Notes: a model not told the origin generated them from the sequence alone. DNA of 39,816 nt from Promethearchaeota archaeon (GCA_030605085.1 JAUWBH010000035.1:1-39816), one strand, 5' to 3'. Counted from the stretch's first letter, positions 6,584 through 16,627 are shown. Translations and numbers: made by a program.

Positions 6584-9566
6584 CTACCCTAATTTTTCTT
6601 CTTTCCATTCCAAAAAACCTTTAGTTAATTTGCCCCGCCAAATTGCTTTCTTTCCTGTATCCTCTTCATACCGTTGTTGTAATAATTCCTCATCGGGAAT
6701 CTCTTTTTTTTTCACTATTTCCTTTTCTTGTGTTACTTCTATTGCCTTGGTTGACTTTTCTTTTAATTTTGGTTTAGCTTTAATTTCTTTTTTAATTTTA
6801 TCCACATCAAGAGCTTTTGCTTTAAGTAATAGTACATCTAAATTAACAGCCTTTCCGTGGTCAGTGTGCATTGGATCAATCCCATCATCGCCATAAGTGA
6901 ATTGAATTATGTTCTTATTAGAATTGCGAACAGTACCATCATTTTCTATAACCATGTCTTGAAGAGCATTAACTAATCGTCTCTGCATATAACCACTTGT
7001 AGAAGTTCTGACCGCCGTGTCAACGAGACCTTCTCTACCTCCCATTGCGTGAAAGAAGAATTCTTCTGGATTTAATCCATTTCGATAAGACGACGACACA
7101 AATCCTCTAGACTTAGGGCTAAGATCGTTTATTTTAAAATGAGGTAACGTTCTTTGAGCATATCCTCTATTTATCCTCTCTCCTCTGATTGCTTGTTGTC
7201 CAACTATCGCCGACATTTGTCCTAGATTTAAAATATTACCTCTTGCTCCCGATTTAGTCATTATAACTGAATGGGCTTCGTCTCCTATATAAAATGCAGC
7301 AGCTTCATTTGCCTTACTACGAGCTCCGTTTAAAACTTGTCTTATTCTTAACTCTAACGTTTCTCTCATAGAACGCCCAGGTGCCCTTTTTAATATTTTT
7401 GTATCGTTTTCATAAAAAGCTTTTATAAGTATTTGGGCTTCCTCATTTGCTTCATCTAATATTTTAAAGATTTCTTTTAAAGCTTCTCCTTTGACATAAA
7501 CCTCATCTAAACCCATGGTAATTCCATTTTGACGAATTACATATAAAAGCATTTTTGTAGCGCTATCTAAAAATAGACGCCCTGTTGCATTACCGTGGTC
7601 TTTAATAATTCTTTGCAAAATGCTATTTGATTGCATTGCTCCAAAGGAATTCTCATCTATAGTTCCTGTAATCAATTTTCCATTTTTAATCATTACATAT
7701 GCGTCGTAAGGGCAATCTTTTTCTTTGCATTCTTCACCTTCTTTTGTAAAACAATTTTTGCAAAACTTTGATCTTACCCTTATATTTAAATCGTCTGGAA
7801 ATAGCGTGCTAAAAATTTGTTTGCCAGAATACATTGGCTCTGGATCCGTTATTTCAGGTGTTATTTGATCTAACGAAAAATTGGGATTATTTATAAAAAT
7901 GTCTCCTAAGTACAATAATTTTAATGCATCTTTTTTATTGTATAATGAGTTTTTACTAGTAAATTGAAACACACTGGATATAAAATCTTGAATTCCACCT
8001 AATATAGGCCCTCCAAATCGAGGAGATAATATGTGTTCTTGAACTTTGAGCAACATCTCTGCCTCCGTTCTAGCTTCTTCGCTTTGAGGTACATGTAAAT
8101 TCATTTCATCGCCATCAAAGTCTGCATTATAAGGGGGGCATACAGTTAAATTTAACCTAAAAGTTTTACCATCCATTATTTTTACTTCATGAGACATAAT
8201 TGACATTCTATGGAGTGAAGGCTGCCGATTAAATAAAACTATATCTCCATCGTTTAAGTGTCTTTCAACAGTAAATCCCGGAGCAAGCATGTCAGCAATA
8301 AGTTTTCTATTTTTGACGTAGCGAAGATCTATTCTTCTCCGATCGTTTCTAATTATATAATTCGCACCAGGATGACGATTAGGACCAGTTAAAACTAATT
8401 GTTTCATTTCTTCGATATTCCAATCGTTTACATTGGTTGGAATGGTCAAAATTTTTGCCACATCCAGAGGAACACCAACATCATTAATGCTGATATATGG
8501 ATTAGGAGAGATTACACTTCTTGCCGAAAAATCAACTCTTTTACCACTTAAATTACTTCTAAATCTTCCTTCCTTCCCTTTTAATCTTTGAGTCAGTGTT
8601 CTTAACGCTCTACCCGATCGATGCCTGGCAGGAGGTATTCCTGAAACTTGATTATCAAAATAAGTCGTAATATGATACTGTAATAATTCCCATAAATCCT
8701 CAACAATTAAATGAGGAGCACCAGCATCAATGTTTTCTCTTAAACGCTGGTTAATTCGGATCACATCAACTAGCTTATGGGTTAAATCATCCTCAGAACG
8801 AATTCCACTATCTAACGTAATTGAAGGTCTTGCACACACTGGAGGAATAGGTAATACGGTAAAAATGACCCATTCAAGTCGAGCATTTTCAGGGGATATG
8901 CCCAGAATCCTTAAATCAACATCAATTATTTTTTTTAGACGCTCTAAAATTTCAATAGGTGTAATTCTCCTTGAACCTTTATTTTCCTCTTCCTCGTAAA
9001 AAGTCGTTGGTTTTTCAATAATAATTTTTTTCTTTATAGCCCCACAATATGGACAGTTTTTGGTCTTTCTTGCTTTTTTAAAAACTATTTTAAAAAGATC
9101 TTCATCGCTTTCAAATGATATATCTCGGTTTTTTATTTGATCCTCTCGAAATTGAATCTTCTCGTCTTCTGTAAGCATTAATTTCGAGCATTCTGGACAA
9201 ATACTTCTTAAAACTTTCAGGACCTTTTTACTATACCCTACATGAATTACTGGGCGAGCCAATTCGATTTAGGCGTATAGGACTAGATGCCCCAAGCAGT
9301 GCCCGAAATGACCCATACAATTTGAAACAAGATTTCCACACGTCTGACAACGTTGACCCGGTTCGATTGTGCCTAATCTTTGATCCATTAATCCGCTCGG
9401 TATCGGGATTACGTCTACAATTCTGAATTAGAATCGAGTGTCCGTCCTCATCGTATGTATCGGCGGTTATGATCCGAGCGGCTGACATTTTTCTAATCTC
9501 CTCAGGGCTAAGTAAGCCGAACTTGATTTTTTCGATCAATTTTGTTCTTGAGAAAGTATAGCTCAT
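6584..9566 (-). CDS. rpoA1: DNA-directed RNA polymerase subunit A', interrupted by two short insertions
   Basis: This is the catalytic largest-subunit half of archaeal RNAP. The start ATG 9566 follows a GGAGGT Shine-Dalgarno (9578-9583). The N-terminus reads [17 protein letters not shown] and [11 protein letters not shown]. The frame is then broken by 31 nt (9407-9437), resumes as [18 protein letters not shown] and the zinc motif [18 protein letters not shown], is broken again by 30 nt containing TAA (9269-9298), and continues as [15 protein letters not shown] to the end. The remainder is intact, including a second zinc cluster (CPEC...CPYC), [11 protein letters not shown] and the metal-binding [10 protein letters not shown]. 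Deleting both insertions gives 2922 nt and 973 aa with no frame problem. As an essential gene it presumably works, through RNA removal, bypass, or because the insertions are assembly artefacts. It heads the operon; rpoB is not adjacent. Confidence 0.93.
9269..9298 (-). other. 30-nt insertion in rpoA1 (candidate mini-intron 2)
   Basis: Read on the gene strand, it lies exactly between the codons of GHFGH and IELARP, begins TGC and ends TAA, so it introduces an in-frame stop. Archaeal A' subunits normally read GHFGHIELA without interruption. The upstream side is GGGCAC^T. A bulge-helix-bulge-like arrangement can be drawn: GGGC (9301-9304) pairs with GCCT (9271-9274), leaving 3-nt bulges ACT and AAA, each cut between the second and third base exactly at the reading-frame junctions. 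The outer and inner helices are weak. Confidence 0.6.
9407..9437 (-). other. 31-nt insertion in rpoA1 (candidate mini-intron 1)
   Basis: On the gene strand it lies between DEDGH and PIPSGLMD and shifts the frame by one. The upstream context GGACAC^T closely matches that of the second insertion (GGGCAC^T). It contains a 7-bp stem (CGATTCT with AGAATTG, loop AATTC), and a CGAT repeat sits at both ends. I could not draw a canonical bulge-helix-bulge for it. If the junction slid into the CGAT repeat the product would be HSIPSG instead of HPIPSG; the conserved Pro favours the coordinates given. Confidence 0.55.
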
Positions 9567-9957
9567 TGTATGAAATTACCTCCATTTATTAATTTAATAT
9601 TATAGTTTGGAAAATTATATGATCCAAATTTGAGTTTTTGGATCAGTTTTTCTTTAAAAAACTGAGAAATCATGGGAGAAAACCCTCTCTTTTAATATTG
9701 AAATCATGATAGTTTAAAAAATAAGTTAACGGGTACTCCACTATAACTAAATAAATTCATTAAAAAATAAAAATTTTACGGTTTTTAACGGTTTATTTTT
9801 GCGATATAAAAAGACTCATCTCCAGATGTAATATAAAAAGATTATATGATTTGGTCTAATATAAAAGGATATCTTTTTTTCCACATATTCTGCTTCATTT
9901 TGCTTCAACTTAAATTATATTATATAATCTATTTATATTATAAAATGAATAACATTG
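9567..9957 (-). promoter_or_regulatory. Leader/intergenic region upstream of rpoA1 with two hairpins
   Basis: No gene is visible in this 391-nt stretch. Two adjacent inverted repeats occur in the presumptive rpoA1 leader: GATCCAAA/TTTGGATC (9621-9628 and 9637-9644) and CAGTTTTT/AAAAACTG (9644-9651 and 9657-9664). Further out, ATATAAAA(A/G)G recurs three times (9804, 9831, 9859) at 27-28 nt spacing. The hairpins could be regulatory or remnants of a mobile element. Confidence 0.4.
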
Positions 9958-10422
9958 TTATTTATTTAACTTGCCTAAAAACCATGAAGGTGGCACAGAA
10001 TTTTTACGCAATTTACCTTCCTGTAAATTCCAATAACCTGTTGGTGGAACTTCAATATCCCACTCCTCAATTAAATTATATAACGCTTCTCTAGACACAC
10101 CAAGAGCTTTCCTTAATGAGCTAATTATTTGAGTTCTTGGAAGTGTATTAACTAATTCTTGTAACAATTCTTTATTATTTTCAAAAAAATCTTTAATTTT
10201 TCCCTCAGCATCGATTCTCTCATCAAAAACCTTTATTTTTCTAGGCATGCTTCCTTTATATGACTCCATCATTTTGTTGAAAATAACTGGAGATAACCAT
10301 AATGCATAAAGACCTTTTGAATGTCTAACATTTCCATTCTCATCGAATTTAGGTGTCCCATCATCATATTTTAGAACTACTTTTTCTCTAGTTTTTTTGA
10401 CTGTATCTGGGGGGAAAAACAA
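9958..10422 (-). pseudogene. C-terminal fragment of a LAGLIDADG-type endonuclease
   Basis: The 154-residue ORF resembles the C-terminal third of the 514-aa endonuclease at 23767-25311. LWLSPVIFNKMMESYKGSMPRK corresponds to LYLGTELFKKMLKTYKGGLKRK, and the following helix-turn-helix-like segments (ISSLRKALGVSREALYNLIEEWDIEV and FIAETLSVNRGSIIRLAKEYGIEI) align, as do the GYW/GYY residues after them. The N-terminal two-thirds, including both LAGLIDADG motifs, is missing, so it is probably a relic. The stretch upstream (10423-10697) has only a weak 63-codon ORF with no recognisable features. Confidence 0.7.
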
Positions 10423-10697
10423 CTTTTTTTAATTATTTTATCAATAATAAAAAATTATAGAGATTTCTTACCGCATCACGATATAATAATTTACAAGGAT
10501 TATGAATGGGACTATTTATGGTATACTTTTTTAGGAAACACACAAAAAATCTTCCCTGCTCACAAATCTTGTCGCGATAATCATCACAAAAAATTAAAGA
10601 AATTTCGAACAACAATTTCCCCACGATTATTTAACTATTGGACCGAAATAATTCGCTGAAATAATTAAGAATAGAAAAATGAGTGATTTCAAAAAAC

Positions 10698-13694
10698 TTA
10701 ATCGTACTCGTATTCTTTTACAATTTGAAGCCCCTCTCCGGACATCAATATTTTTAACCCTATTTTAGTAATTTCTTTTAGTTTTGTCGAAATTAAATCG
10801 TAAATTTCTGCTACTTTTGGTCTTTCTGTCTTTTCTATATATAATTTTACTATTGACGCACTTTCTTTTGATAATTTCGCTATCTTATTTTGGTTTTCGG
10901 TGTTCTTATATCTTGGTACATTAAAGTACAATGGTCTTTTATGATGATGCCTCGTGTCGCTAATGAATTTTACCGTCTTGTACAACTCTGGGATATTAAG
11001 CATCCCACATAGGTAATACGCTTCTTGTTCGTTCTCGGTACCTAAATAATACAGCGTAGAGTCTACAAAACATCGCCCCTCAAAATCTTCAATTACGGCA
11101 GACATTAATTTTTTTGCGTTAGGAAACACTACTTTATATTTTTCCCGCTGGGAAGGTCTAACCGATCCTGCTGAATATAATTTATTCCGATAATTTATTC
11201 CTACTTCGAACAAATCTTCCTTATTTATTTTTTGATACACATTTTTTATATTATTCCAATGTTTTCTGCTAAAAGGTCCTATATCTTCAGGTCTATATTC
11301 AAAGTTGTTGTTTAATGGTAAAAAGATGTTGTAAGGTTCGATGTAAAATGGAAATAAGCCTCTTGATAGCGTTGCTCCAAACAAATTTTTAGTCTCGACT
11401 CTTTGATTTTTGTAGTAGCTTTTTTTCCATTCTCCTTTGGCTTGGGGAGATATCCAAGGATTTATTATAGAGATTTTCCCGTTCTATATTGTGTTAACAA
11501 TTTCACAATACAATAACGCTTTTGGGATTAAATCTGCCCCTTGAATAAAATCGTTATAATAATCGGATAAATGGATAGGAAGTAATTTTTTTATAGTTTT
11601 CGGCTTTACTAACCGTTTTACAGAATAATTTTCTTTCTTTTTCGTTTGAAAATAAGCGTATGGACTTAGATTGTACGATTCAAGTGTCTCCATAGTGTTG
11701 GAGTCTAATTTAACAGTTGGAATGGGATATTTATTGAACACATCGCTTAATTCTGCTTTAATTGGTGAATATTTTCCAAATACGCAACAACAATCAATAT
11801 TGAACACTAAATCGTTAAATTCAAACAATTCTAAATCTTTATAATGATCAAACCTTCTTGTTCGTTCGTTTTGGGACGATGCGAGTAAAGAGCGTGGCAT
11901 AACAAACGCAATTTTCCCTCTCCCATTCTTTTTTAGATATAAATCTGGAACTTTATAAAGAAAAATTGCTGCCTCTTCAATGTTAGTTATGTTTTTAGCT
12001 TCTGGTTTTATTTCAAATTGTTCAGAAATCTTTTTCATATTAATTTTAAGTTTTGGATCTGCGTCTTTGTACGTAAGCCAAGGTGGATTAGTGATGATTA
12101 AGTCCATTTTTTTCTTTAATAACAATAACCTAATTCCTACTATATTATTTAACAGGTACAACCAGATGTGATCTTTGTCTTGACTTCGTAATTCGTAAAG
12201 TTGTTCAAAAAGATTTTTTAAAACATCGCCCATTATTGCTTTACTTCTCGATAATTTAGCATCTAAGAAAGATTCTTTCACATCTTTTGATAATGAATTA
12301 ACTACAGCCTTCCATGTTTCGTTAAAATCTCCAAACTCCTCTTCCCATACATTGTATACCGATTTAATTATTATTTGGAAGCTTTCAATATTTTCCTTTT
12401 TCAACGCTTCCTCCGGGATTCTTAGCTCTATTTCAGTGCTAATTAAATCAACGCAAAAACTATAAAAACTTCCGAGCTCAATATCAGCCGTTGGCGAAAA
12501 TTCAATGGGATCGATTGAATTGCATAGAAACACGTTAATAGAGATTTTTTCCAGCAAATCCTTTTTGGACTTAAGATAAAGTATTAAATTGGCTTTACTG
12601 GTTAATATCGCTATAGGATTAATGTCAAATCCAAACACATTGTTTATTGCGTCGAACCATTCTTCAGGAGGAGTTTCGTTAGGTCGTATATTAAAAGATT
12701 TGTCTATTTTCTTAAAGGTCTCTATTAAAAACGTCCCAGATCCACAAGACGAATCTAACACTCTGTCTCCTAATTTATACATCTTATTAACCATTTTTTT
12801 ACATAATATCTCTGGTGTATAATATTCTCCTAGTTTGTGTCGCACTCCTGCAATAATCATTTCTTGATATATGGTCCTGAATATATCGGTAGCTTCAAAT
12901 TCTATTAATTTTAATTTATCAAAATAGTCGTCGCATAATCCAGGGACATTGATAACCCATCTAAAAAAATCGTAATGAAATAAAGAAATACCGTGAATCT
13001 CGAAGTAATCCTCCAAATCCCGATAATTTTCTCTTTTGTAGTCTTCTGGTTGAATGAATTCCTTGTATAATATTAACTTAAGCAGCATACTCAAATAGGA
13101 ATGTCTCAAAAAAAGTTCTTTTCCAACCTCCTCGTCGTGATATGCCAATCGAAAATGCTTTTTCCATTGTTGAAAGCAGACCGTTTTCTCTCCAGAATGA
13201 TCGTCAAAGCGCTTTTCTAATCGAGCGTAAGCTAAGATATATAGTGGCGAATTTACTCCAAACAAAATGGCAAACTGTTCCGAATTTATTGTCTTAGGTT
13301 CTAAAAGACTTTCAATTAGAGATATTATGGATTTTTCGTTGATTTCTCGTTTGTCTCGTAAAATTAAGTCCTTATCGTAATATATTATCGATTCTTCCGA
13401 AATCACAATTAATAGCGAGGGATATTTTCCGTTTACGCTAAAATATTCTTCAATATATTGCCGACCTTTCGACTGGATCCATTTAGTTAATTGATTGTTC
13501 GAAATTTTATGTTTAAAGTCGATAATAATATCGCCGATTAAGGAGTCTGGTCTTCCCTTAACCAATTTTTGTTGTGGCAAGTAATTTAGCTCTATTTTGT
13601 CAAACAGACTCTCGAACCAATGTTCTATTTGATGCTCGCTTGAGGCTCTTTTGATTTGACTTAGGTCGATTTCAGTCCCTAAATTCAAGTCCAT
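10698..13694 (-). pseudogene. Type IIG-like restriction-modification enzyme split by one in-frame TAG
   Basis: The N-terminus has a PD-(D/E)XK-type nuclease pattern (GRPDSLIGDIIIDFKHKI, residues about 46-63). The middle is an N6-adenine methyltransferase, with AdoMet motif VLDSSCGSGTFLIETFKK near residue 310 and catalytic motif DLIITNPPWLTYKD near residue 526. After VNTI (residue 736) there is a TAG at 11484-11486, and the same frame continues NGKISIINPWISPQAKGEWKK into a 228-residue ORF with FGATLSRGLFPFYIEPYNIF, a likely target-recognition region. Full length would be 998 aa, normal for Eco57I/type IIG fusions. Only this codon breaks the frame, so the damage is recent, or the stop is read through, or it is an error. 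The N-terminal product (11484-13694) could still methylate or cut poorly without its specificity domain. Confidence 0.8.
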
Positions 13695-13864
13695 AATAAT
13701 ATATTTATCTTAATAGTATTTATTTTTGCACTTTATTAAATTTCACTGCCGCATTTCGGATATAATTAAAAGAAGTTAGAAGAGAGAAAAATAAAATTTT
13801 TATCTAATTTTTTTATTTGAAAAAATCCACTTATAATCTCAAATAGAATCATGGAGATGATAAA

Positions 13865-13960
13865 ATGCAATTGTTATTACGCGATGAAGGAATTGTTATT
13901 AACGCTCATTGTTTCGAGCCAAACAAAAGTTATGGTTCAGGTTATGAACGAATTTTATAG
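13865..13960 (+). CDS. Possible 31-aa small protein
   Basis: The ORF MQLLLRDEGIVINAHCFEPN... starts at an ATG preceded by GGAGATG (about 7 nt away) and by a TATAATC-like AT-rich stretch. There is no recognisable family. It may be the surviving N-terminus of a larger gene, because nothing continues it. The support is only the ribosome-binding site and start. Confidence 0.25.
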   Translation: MQLLLRDEGIVINAHCFEPNKSYGSGYERIL

Positions 13961-13995
13961 ATTCCATTTCTAAATACATTCCGAGACATAAAAGT

Positions 13996-14204
13996 TTATT
14001 TTATGTTTTTTTGTTTTTTAAAGAAAATTGTACGTGTTGTATTTCTTTTCCATGCTTTTATTTCCTTAGAAATATCAAGTGCAAATGCCCACATATCATT
14101 ATCCCATTTAACATCGTTGCTTTCAAGGTTTAAGTCTTTATGTATTGCACTTATAGTGTTAGCAAAAGTGAGAAGGTTTTTAAGAAAAAGTGGTATCGTT
14201 AAAA
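13996..14204 (-). pseudogene. Possible C-terminal remnant of an unknown protein
   Basis: This minus-strand frame has no start codon but reads like real protein: FLTIPLFLKNLLTFANTISA, then HKDLNLESNDVKWDNDMWAFALDISKEIKAWK, ending RTIFFKKQKNIK and TAA. The opposite-strand 70-codon ORF looks like a shadow. No family was recognised. The flanks (13695-13864 and 14205-14278) hold only AT-rich intergenic sequence. Confidence 0.25.
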
Positions 14205-14278
14205 ATTATAATTAAAGGATTTTCTTTTCTTTTCCTAAAATTTGGAAATTCTCTGAGTTTAAAAAACTAAATTAAGAA

Positions 14279-15124
14279 ATGCTAATTGGAATGAGTTTAA
14301 AAAACAAAAAGTATTCGGAGACCATTGACCACCTTTTAATAAAAAAGTTTTTATACGACAACCTTCCCCTCGTAAATCAAGTAAAGAGCATTGAGCAAGA
14401 AATTAAAATTGGAAACCGCATAGCCGACATCTATCTCGAGCTAGAAAATGGAAAAAAAATAGTCATCGAAATTCAACACTCCAAAATAAACAAACTTGAT
14501 TTGATTCAGCGCACGAAAGAATACAATCAAGAAGGAATTCACGTGATGTGGATATTGGACGGGCAAGGACCGTACGATAGAAGTCCAAAAAATACGGATG
14601 GCGTAATTATTTCTGTATCTGAAAAAGAGTTGCATTCTTTATATCGAGGTCGAGTGTATTACATTAACGCAGCTGACGACGGAATATCCACAGCAGTGTA
14701 CGCCTTACACTTTACTCCTTATATAGAGAGAAAAAGAAGTATGTTTGGTGCAGAATATTATAAAATCTCTAAGTACAAAAAGAGTGTCGTTTGCGGTCAA
14801 ATTTCTTCCTTACAATTAACCTTATTTAGAAATAAAGGTTTTAAATTAGCATGTTTTTCCGACCAGAGCATAAAAACTCTGTGTATTTTCGAAGTGGTTG
14901 AATTTTTAAGCGCGTTTAAAGCCTATCGACACAAAAAACCTAACGATATCAAGAAGCGTTTTCCAGATGGGTTGCCATTAGGATTACTCGTAAAGAGGTT
15001 TTCCGCAAGATACGGTCTCTATTTATTGTTTGATGTTTTACGCTATTTGAAGTTATTAACGGTGCGAGACGCGGGATATATGTTCGAAAAAGAACTTTTG
15101 TCTTTAAAGTATATTTCTGTTTAA
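14279..15124 (+). CDS. CoiA-like nuclease-domain protein
   Basis: The 281-aa protein resembles the N-terminal nuclease domain of competence protein CoiA. A PD-(D/E)XK-like core is visible: RIADIYLELENGKKIVIEIQHSKI (residues about 50-72) has D then E-x-Q, followed by DLIQRTKEYNQEGIHVMWILDG, the R...Y...G...WI pattern typical of the family. The C-terminal half (after about 165) is unknown. Start at ATG 14279; a second ATG at 14291 (MSLKNKK) is equally possible. In bacteria CoiA acts in natural transformation; archaeal homologues are uncharacterised and their role here is inferred. It sits between a broken R-M gene and a TnpB element, in accessory DNA. Confidence 0.7.
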   Translation: MLIGMSLKNKKYSETIDHLLIKKFLYDNLPLVNQVKSIEQEIKIGNRIADIYLELENGKKIVIEIQHSKINKLDLIQRTKEYNQEGIHVMWILDGQGPYDRSPKNTDGVIISVSEKELHSLYRGRVYYINAADDGISTAVYALHFTPYIERKRSMFGAEYYKISKYKKSVVCGQISSLQLTLFRNKGFKLACFSDQSIKTLCIFEVVEFLSAFKAYRHKKPNDIKKRFPDGLPLGLLVKRFSARYGLYLLFDVLRYLKLLTVRDAGYMFEKELLSLKYISV

Positions 15125-15308
15125 ATTCTTTACATTAAATTCAATCTATAATAACACGCTTTTTAAATTTTTAATATTTAAAAGAATTTTATCCTGACCG
15201 CTCAAGAAAACACCCCCATTTATTTATGATTTGAAGGATATATTAATGAATTGAGCCTTATTTTTTCGGAGAAAAAATCAAAAAACCACCGCCCCGTAAT
15301 CCATTTAA

Positions 15309-16622
15309 ATGATGTTTCCTTCTTTTTATAAGCAAATGATTCAAGCTATGAATGTTCGGATATATCCGAATAAGACGCAACGGACTCAGATTCACAAGAC
15401 AATCGGGTGTAGTCGCTTCGTCTATAACCAGATGTTAAACGAGAGGAAAGAAGTCTACGAACAATTAAAGGACGATAGAGACGCTCTTAAAGATTATACT
15501 TACAAAACCGAAAAGCAATACAAAGCGGAGTTTCCGTTTCTAAAAGAAGCTGACTCCATTGCGTTACAGTCCTCAAGAGAACACTTATTTGAGGCGTATC
15601 AAAACTTTTTTAACGGTTTGAAGAATGGTCGTAAGGTGGGCTTTCCGAAATTCAAGTCAAGGAAGGGAAAGGAAAGTTTTACAACCAAGCAAACGAACGG
15701 AAATATCAAGATTGATTTTGAACAAAAGAAAGCAAAGTTACCGAAATTAGGATGGATAAAATATAACGATAATAGGGTGTTTTCCGAAAAGATCAAACGC
15801 GCCACCGTCAAAAAGACGAAATCGAATAAGTATTTCGTGTCTTTCACCTTGGAAGCTAAAGACGAAGCGAATGAGAAACGAATAATACGCGAACGAGATA
15901 TAACCGCGTTCGATATGTCGGCAAACGAATTCTTGGTGAACGATATTGTGAAAATGGAGAACCCGCGCTTCTACCGTTCCGAAGAGAAAAAGACCAAAAA
16001 ATACCACAAGGAACTTTCGCGAAAGAAAAAGGGTTCTAAGAACCAAGAAAAAGCACGAGTGAAACTGGCACGGCACTACGAGAAGATATGCGCTCGGAAA
16101 AAAGATTGGACGCACAAACTCACCAGAAAATTAGCCGATACCTTTGATGCCATCATTTTAGAAGACTTAAATGTTAAAGGGATGCAGAAGTTCAATTCAG
16201 GGCTTTCAAAATCGGTTTCGTTAGATTTTTCTTGGTATCAATTCACGACCTATTTAAAATACAAAATGGAATGGAAAGGAACGCATTTCGTTCTCGTTGA
16301 TAGATTTTTTGCGTCCAGCAAGTTGTGTTGGCGCTGTGGTTGGAAAAACAACAACCTTACCTTACAAGAAAGAGCGTGGACTTGTTTAAATTGCGGGACT
16401 ACTCACGATAGAGACGAAAATGCGTCTATTAATCTGAAAAAGGAAGGCACGAGAATCTTACGAGAAGAGAGATATATTACGATCATCCATGATGATACCC
16501 CTATCGTTGGAACGACGGGAAGTCACGCCTTTGGAGAAGATGTAAGACCTAAAGAGATCCTTCGGAATCTTTTCGGGCAGTTTTCGAGGAAGAAGGAATC
16601 TCGCCCTTTTAAGGGCGAGTAG
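15309..16622 (+). CDS. tnpB: TnpB, RNA-guided endonuclease of an IS200/IS605-type element (copy 2)
   Basis: The 437-aa protein is a close paralogue of copy 1. Intact RuvC-like residues are D in FDMSANEF, E in ILEDLNVKGM and D in HDRDENASINL, and the zinc ribbon is CWRCG...CLNCG. Homology to copy 1 begins at MNVRIYPNKTQ, so the true start is probably ATG 15336 or 15348, not 15309. The C-terminus extends beyond the SHAFGEDVRPKEI tail by about 20 residues, and the last codons run through the right-end hairpin (stop TAG 16620-16622 directly after it). The 5' flank shares no obvious sequence with copy 1. No TnpA is nearby. Confidence 0.93.
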   Translation: MMFPSFYKQMIQAMNVRIYPNKTQRTQIHKTIGCSRFVYNQMLNERKEVYEQLKDDRDALKDYTYKTEKQYKAEFPFLKEADSIALQSSREHLFEAYQNFFNGLKNGRKVGFPKFKSRKGKESFTTKQTNGNIKIDFEQKKAKLPKLGWIKYNDNRVFSEKIKRATVKKTKSNKYFVSFTLEAKDEANEKRIIRERDITAFDMSANEFLVNDIVKMENPRFYRSEEKKTKKYHKELSRKKKGSKNQEKARVKLARHYEKICARKKDWTHKLTRKLADTFDAIILEDLNVKGMQKFNSGLSKSVSLDFSWYQFTTYLKYKMEWKGTHFVLVDRFFASSKLCWRCGWKNNNLTLQERAWTCLNCGTTHDRDENASINLKKEGTRILREERYITIIHDDTPIVGTTGSHAFGEDVRPKEILRNLFGQFSRKKESRPFKGE

Positions 16623-16627
16623 TTCAA
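16600..16627 (+). repeat. IS605-type right-end hairpin and TTCAA terminus (copy 2)
   Basis: CTCGCCCTT (16600-16608) pairs perfectly with AAGGGCGAG (16611-16619), followed by TAG and TTCAA (16623-16627). The GAGTAGTTCAA string is also found at the end of copy 1. The hairpin is inside the end of the tnpB coding sequence. An omega-RNA guide would begin after 16627. Confidence 0.7.

Noticed and set aside
9269..9298. Translational hop with matched take-off and landing codons across the second insertion
   Set aside because: Take-off CAC (His) and the last inserted codon TAA do not match, so the T4 gene 60-type rule is not met; it is kept only as a general alternative.
9407..9437. Canonical bulge-helix-bulge for the first rpoA1 insertion
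   Set aside because: All junction choices allowed by the reading frame, including sliding through the CGAT repeat, fail to give a 4-bp central helix with 3-nt bulges.
9231..9566. Independent 111-aa protein upstream of a shorter A' subunit
   Set aside because: Its first 43 residues are the A' N-terminus and the rest is the out-of-frame reading of conserved A' sequence after the 31-nt insertion; it is not a separate gene.
10433..10624. 63-codon minus-strand ORF upstream of the LAGLIDADG fragment
   Set aside because: No ribosome-binding site, family or clear continuity with the fragment; not enough to call a gene.
14003..14215. 70-codon plus-strand ORF, Leu/Phe/Ser-rich
   Set aside because: The opposite strand gives a more protein-like reading; the hydrophobic plus frame looks like its antisense shadow.
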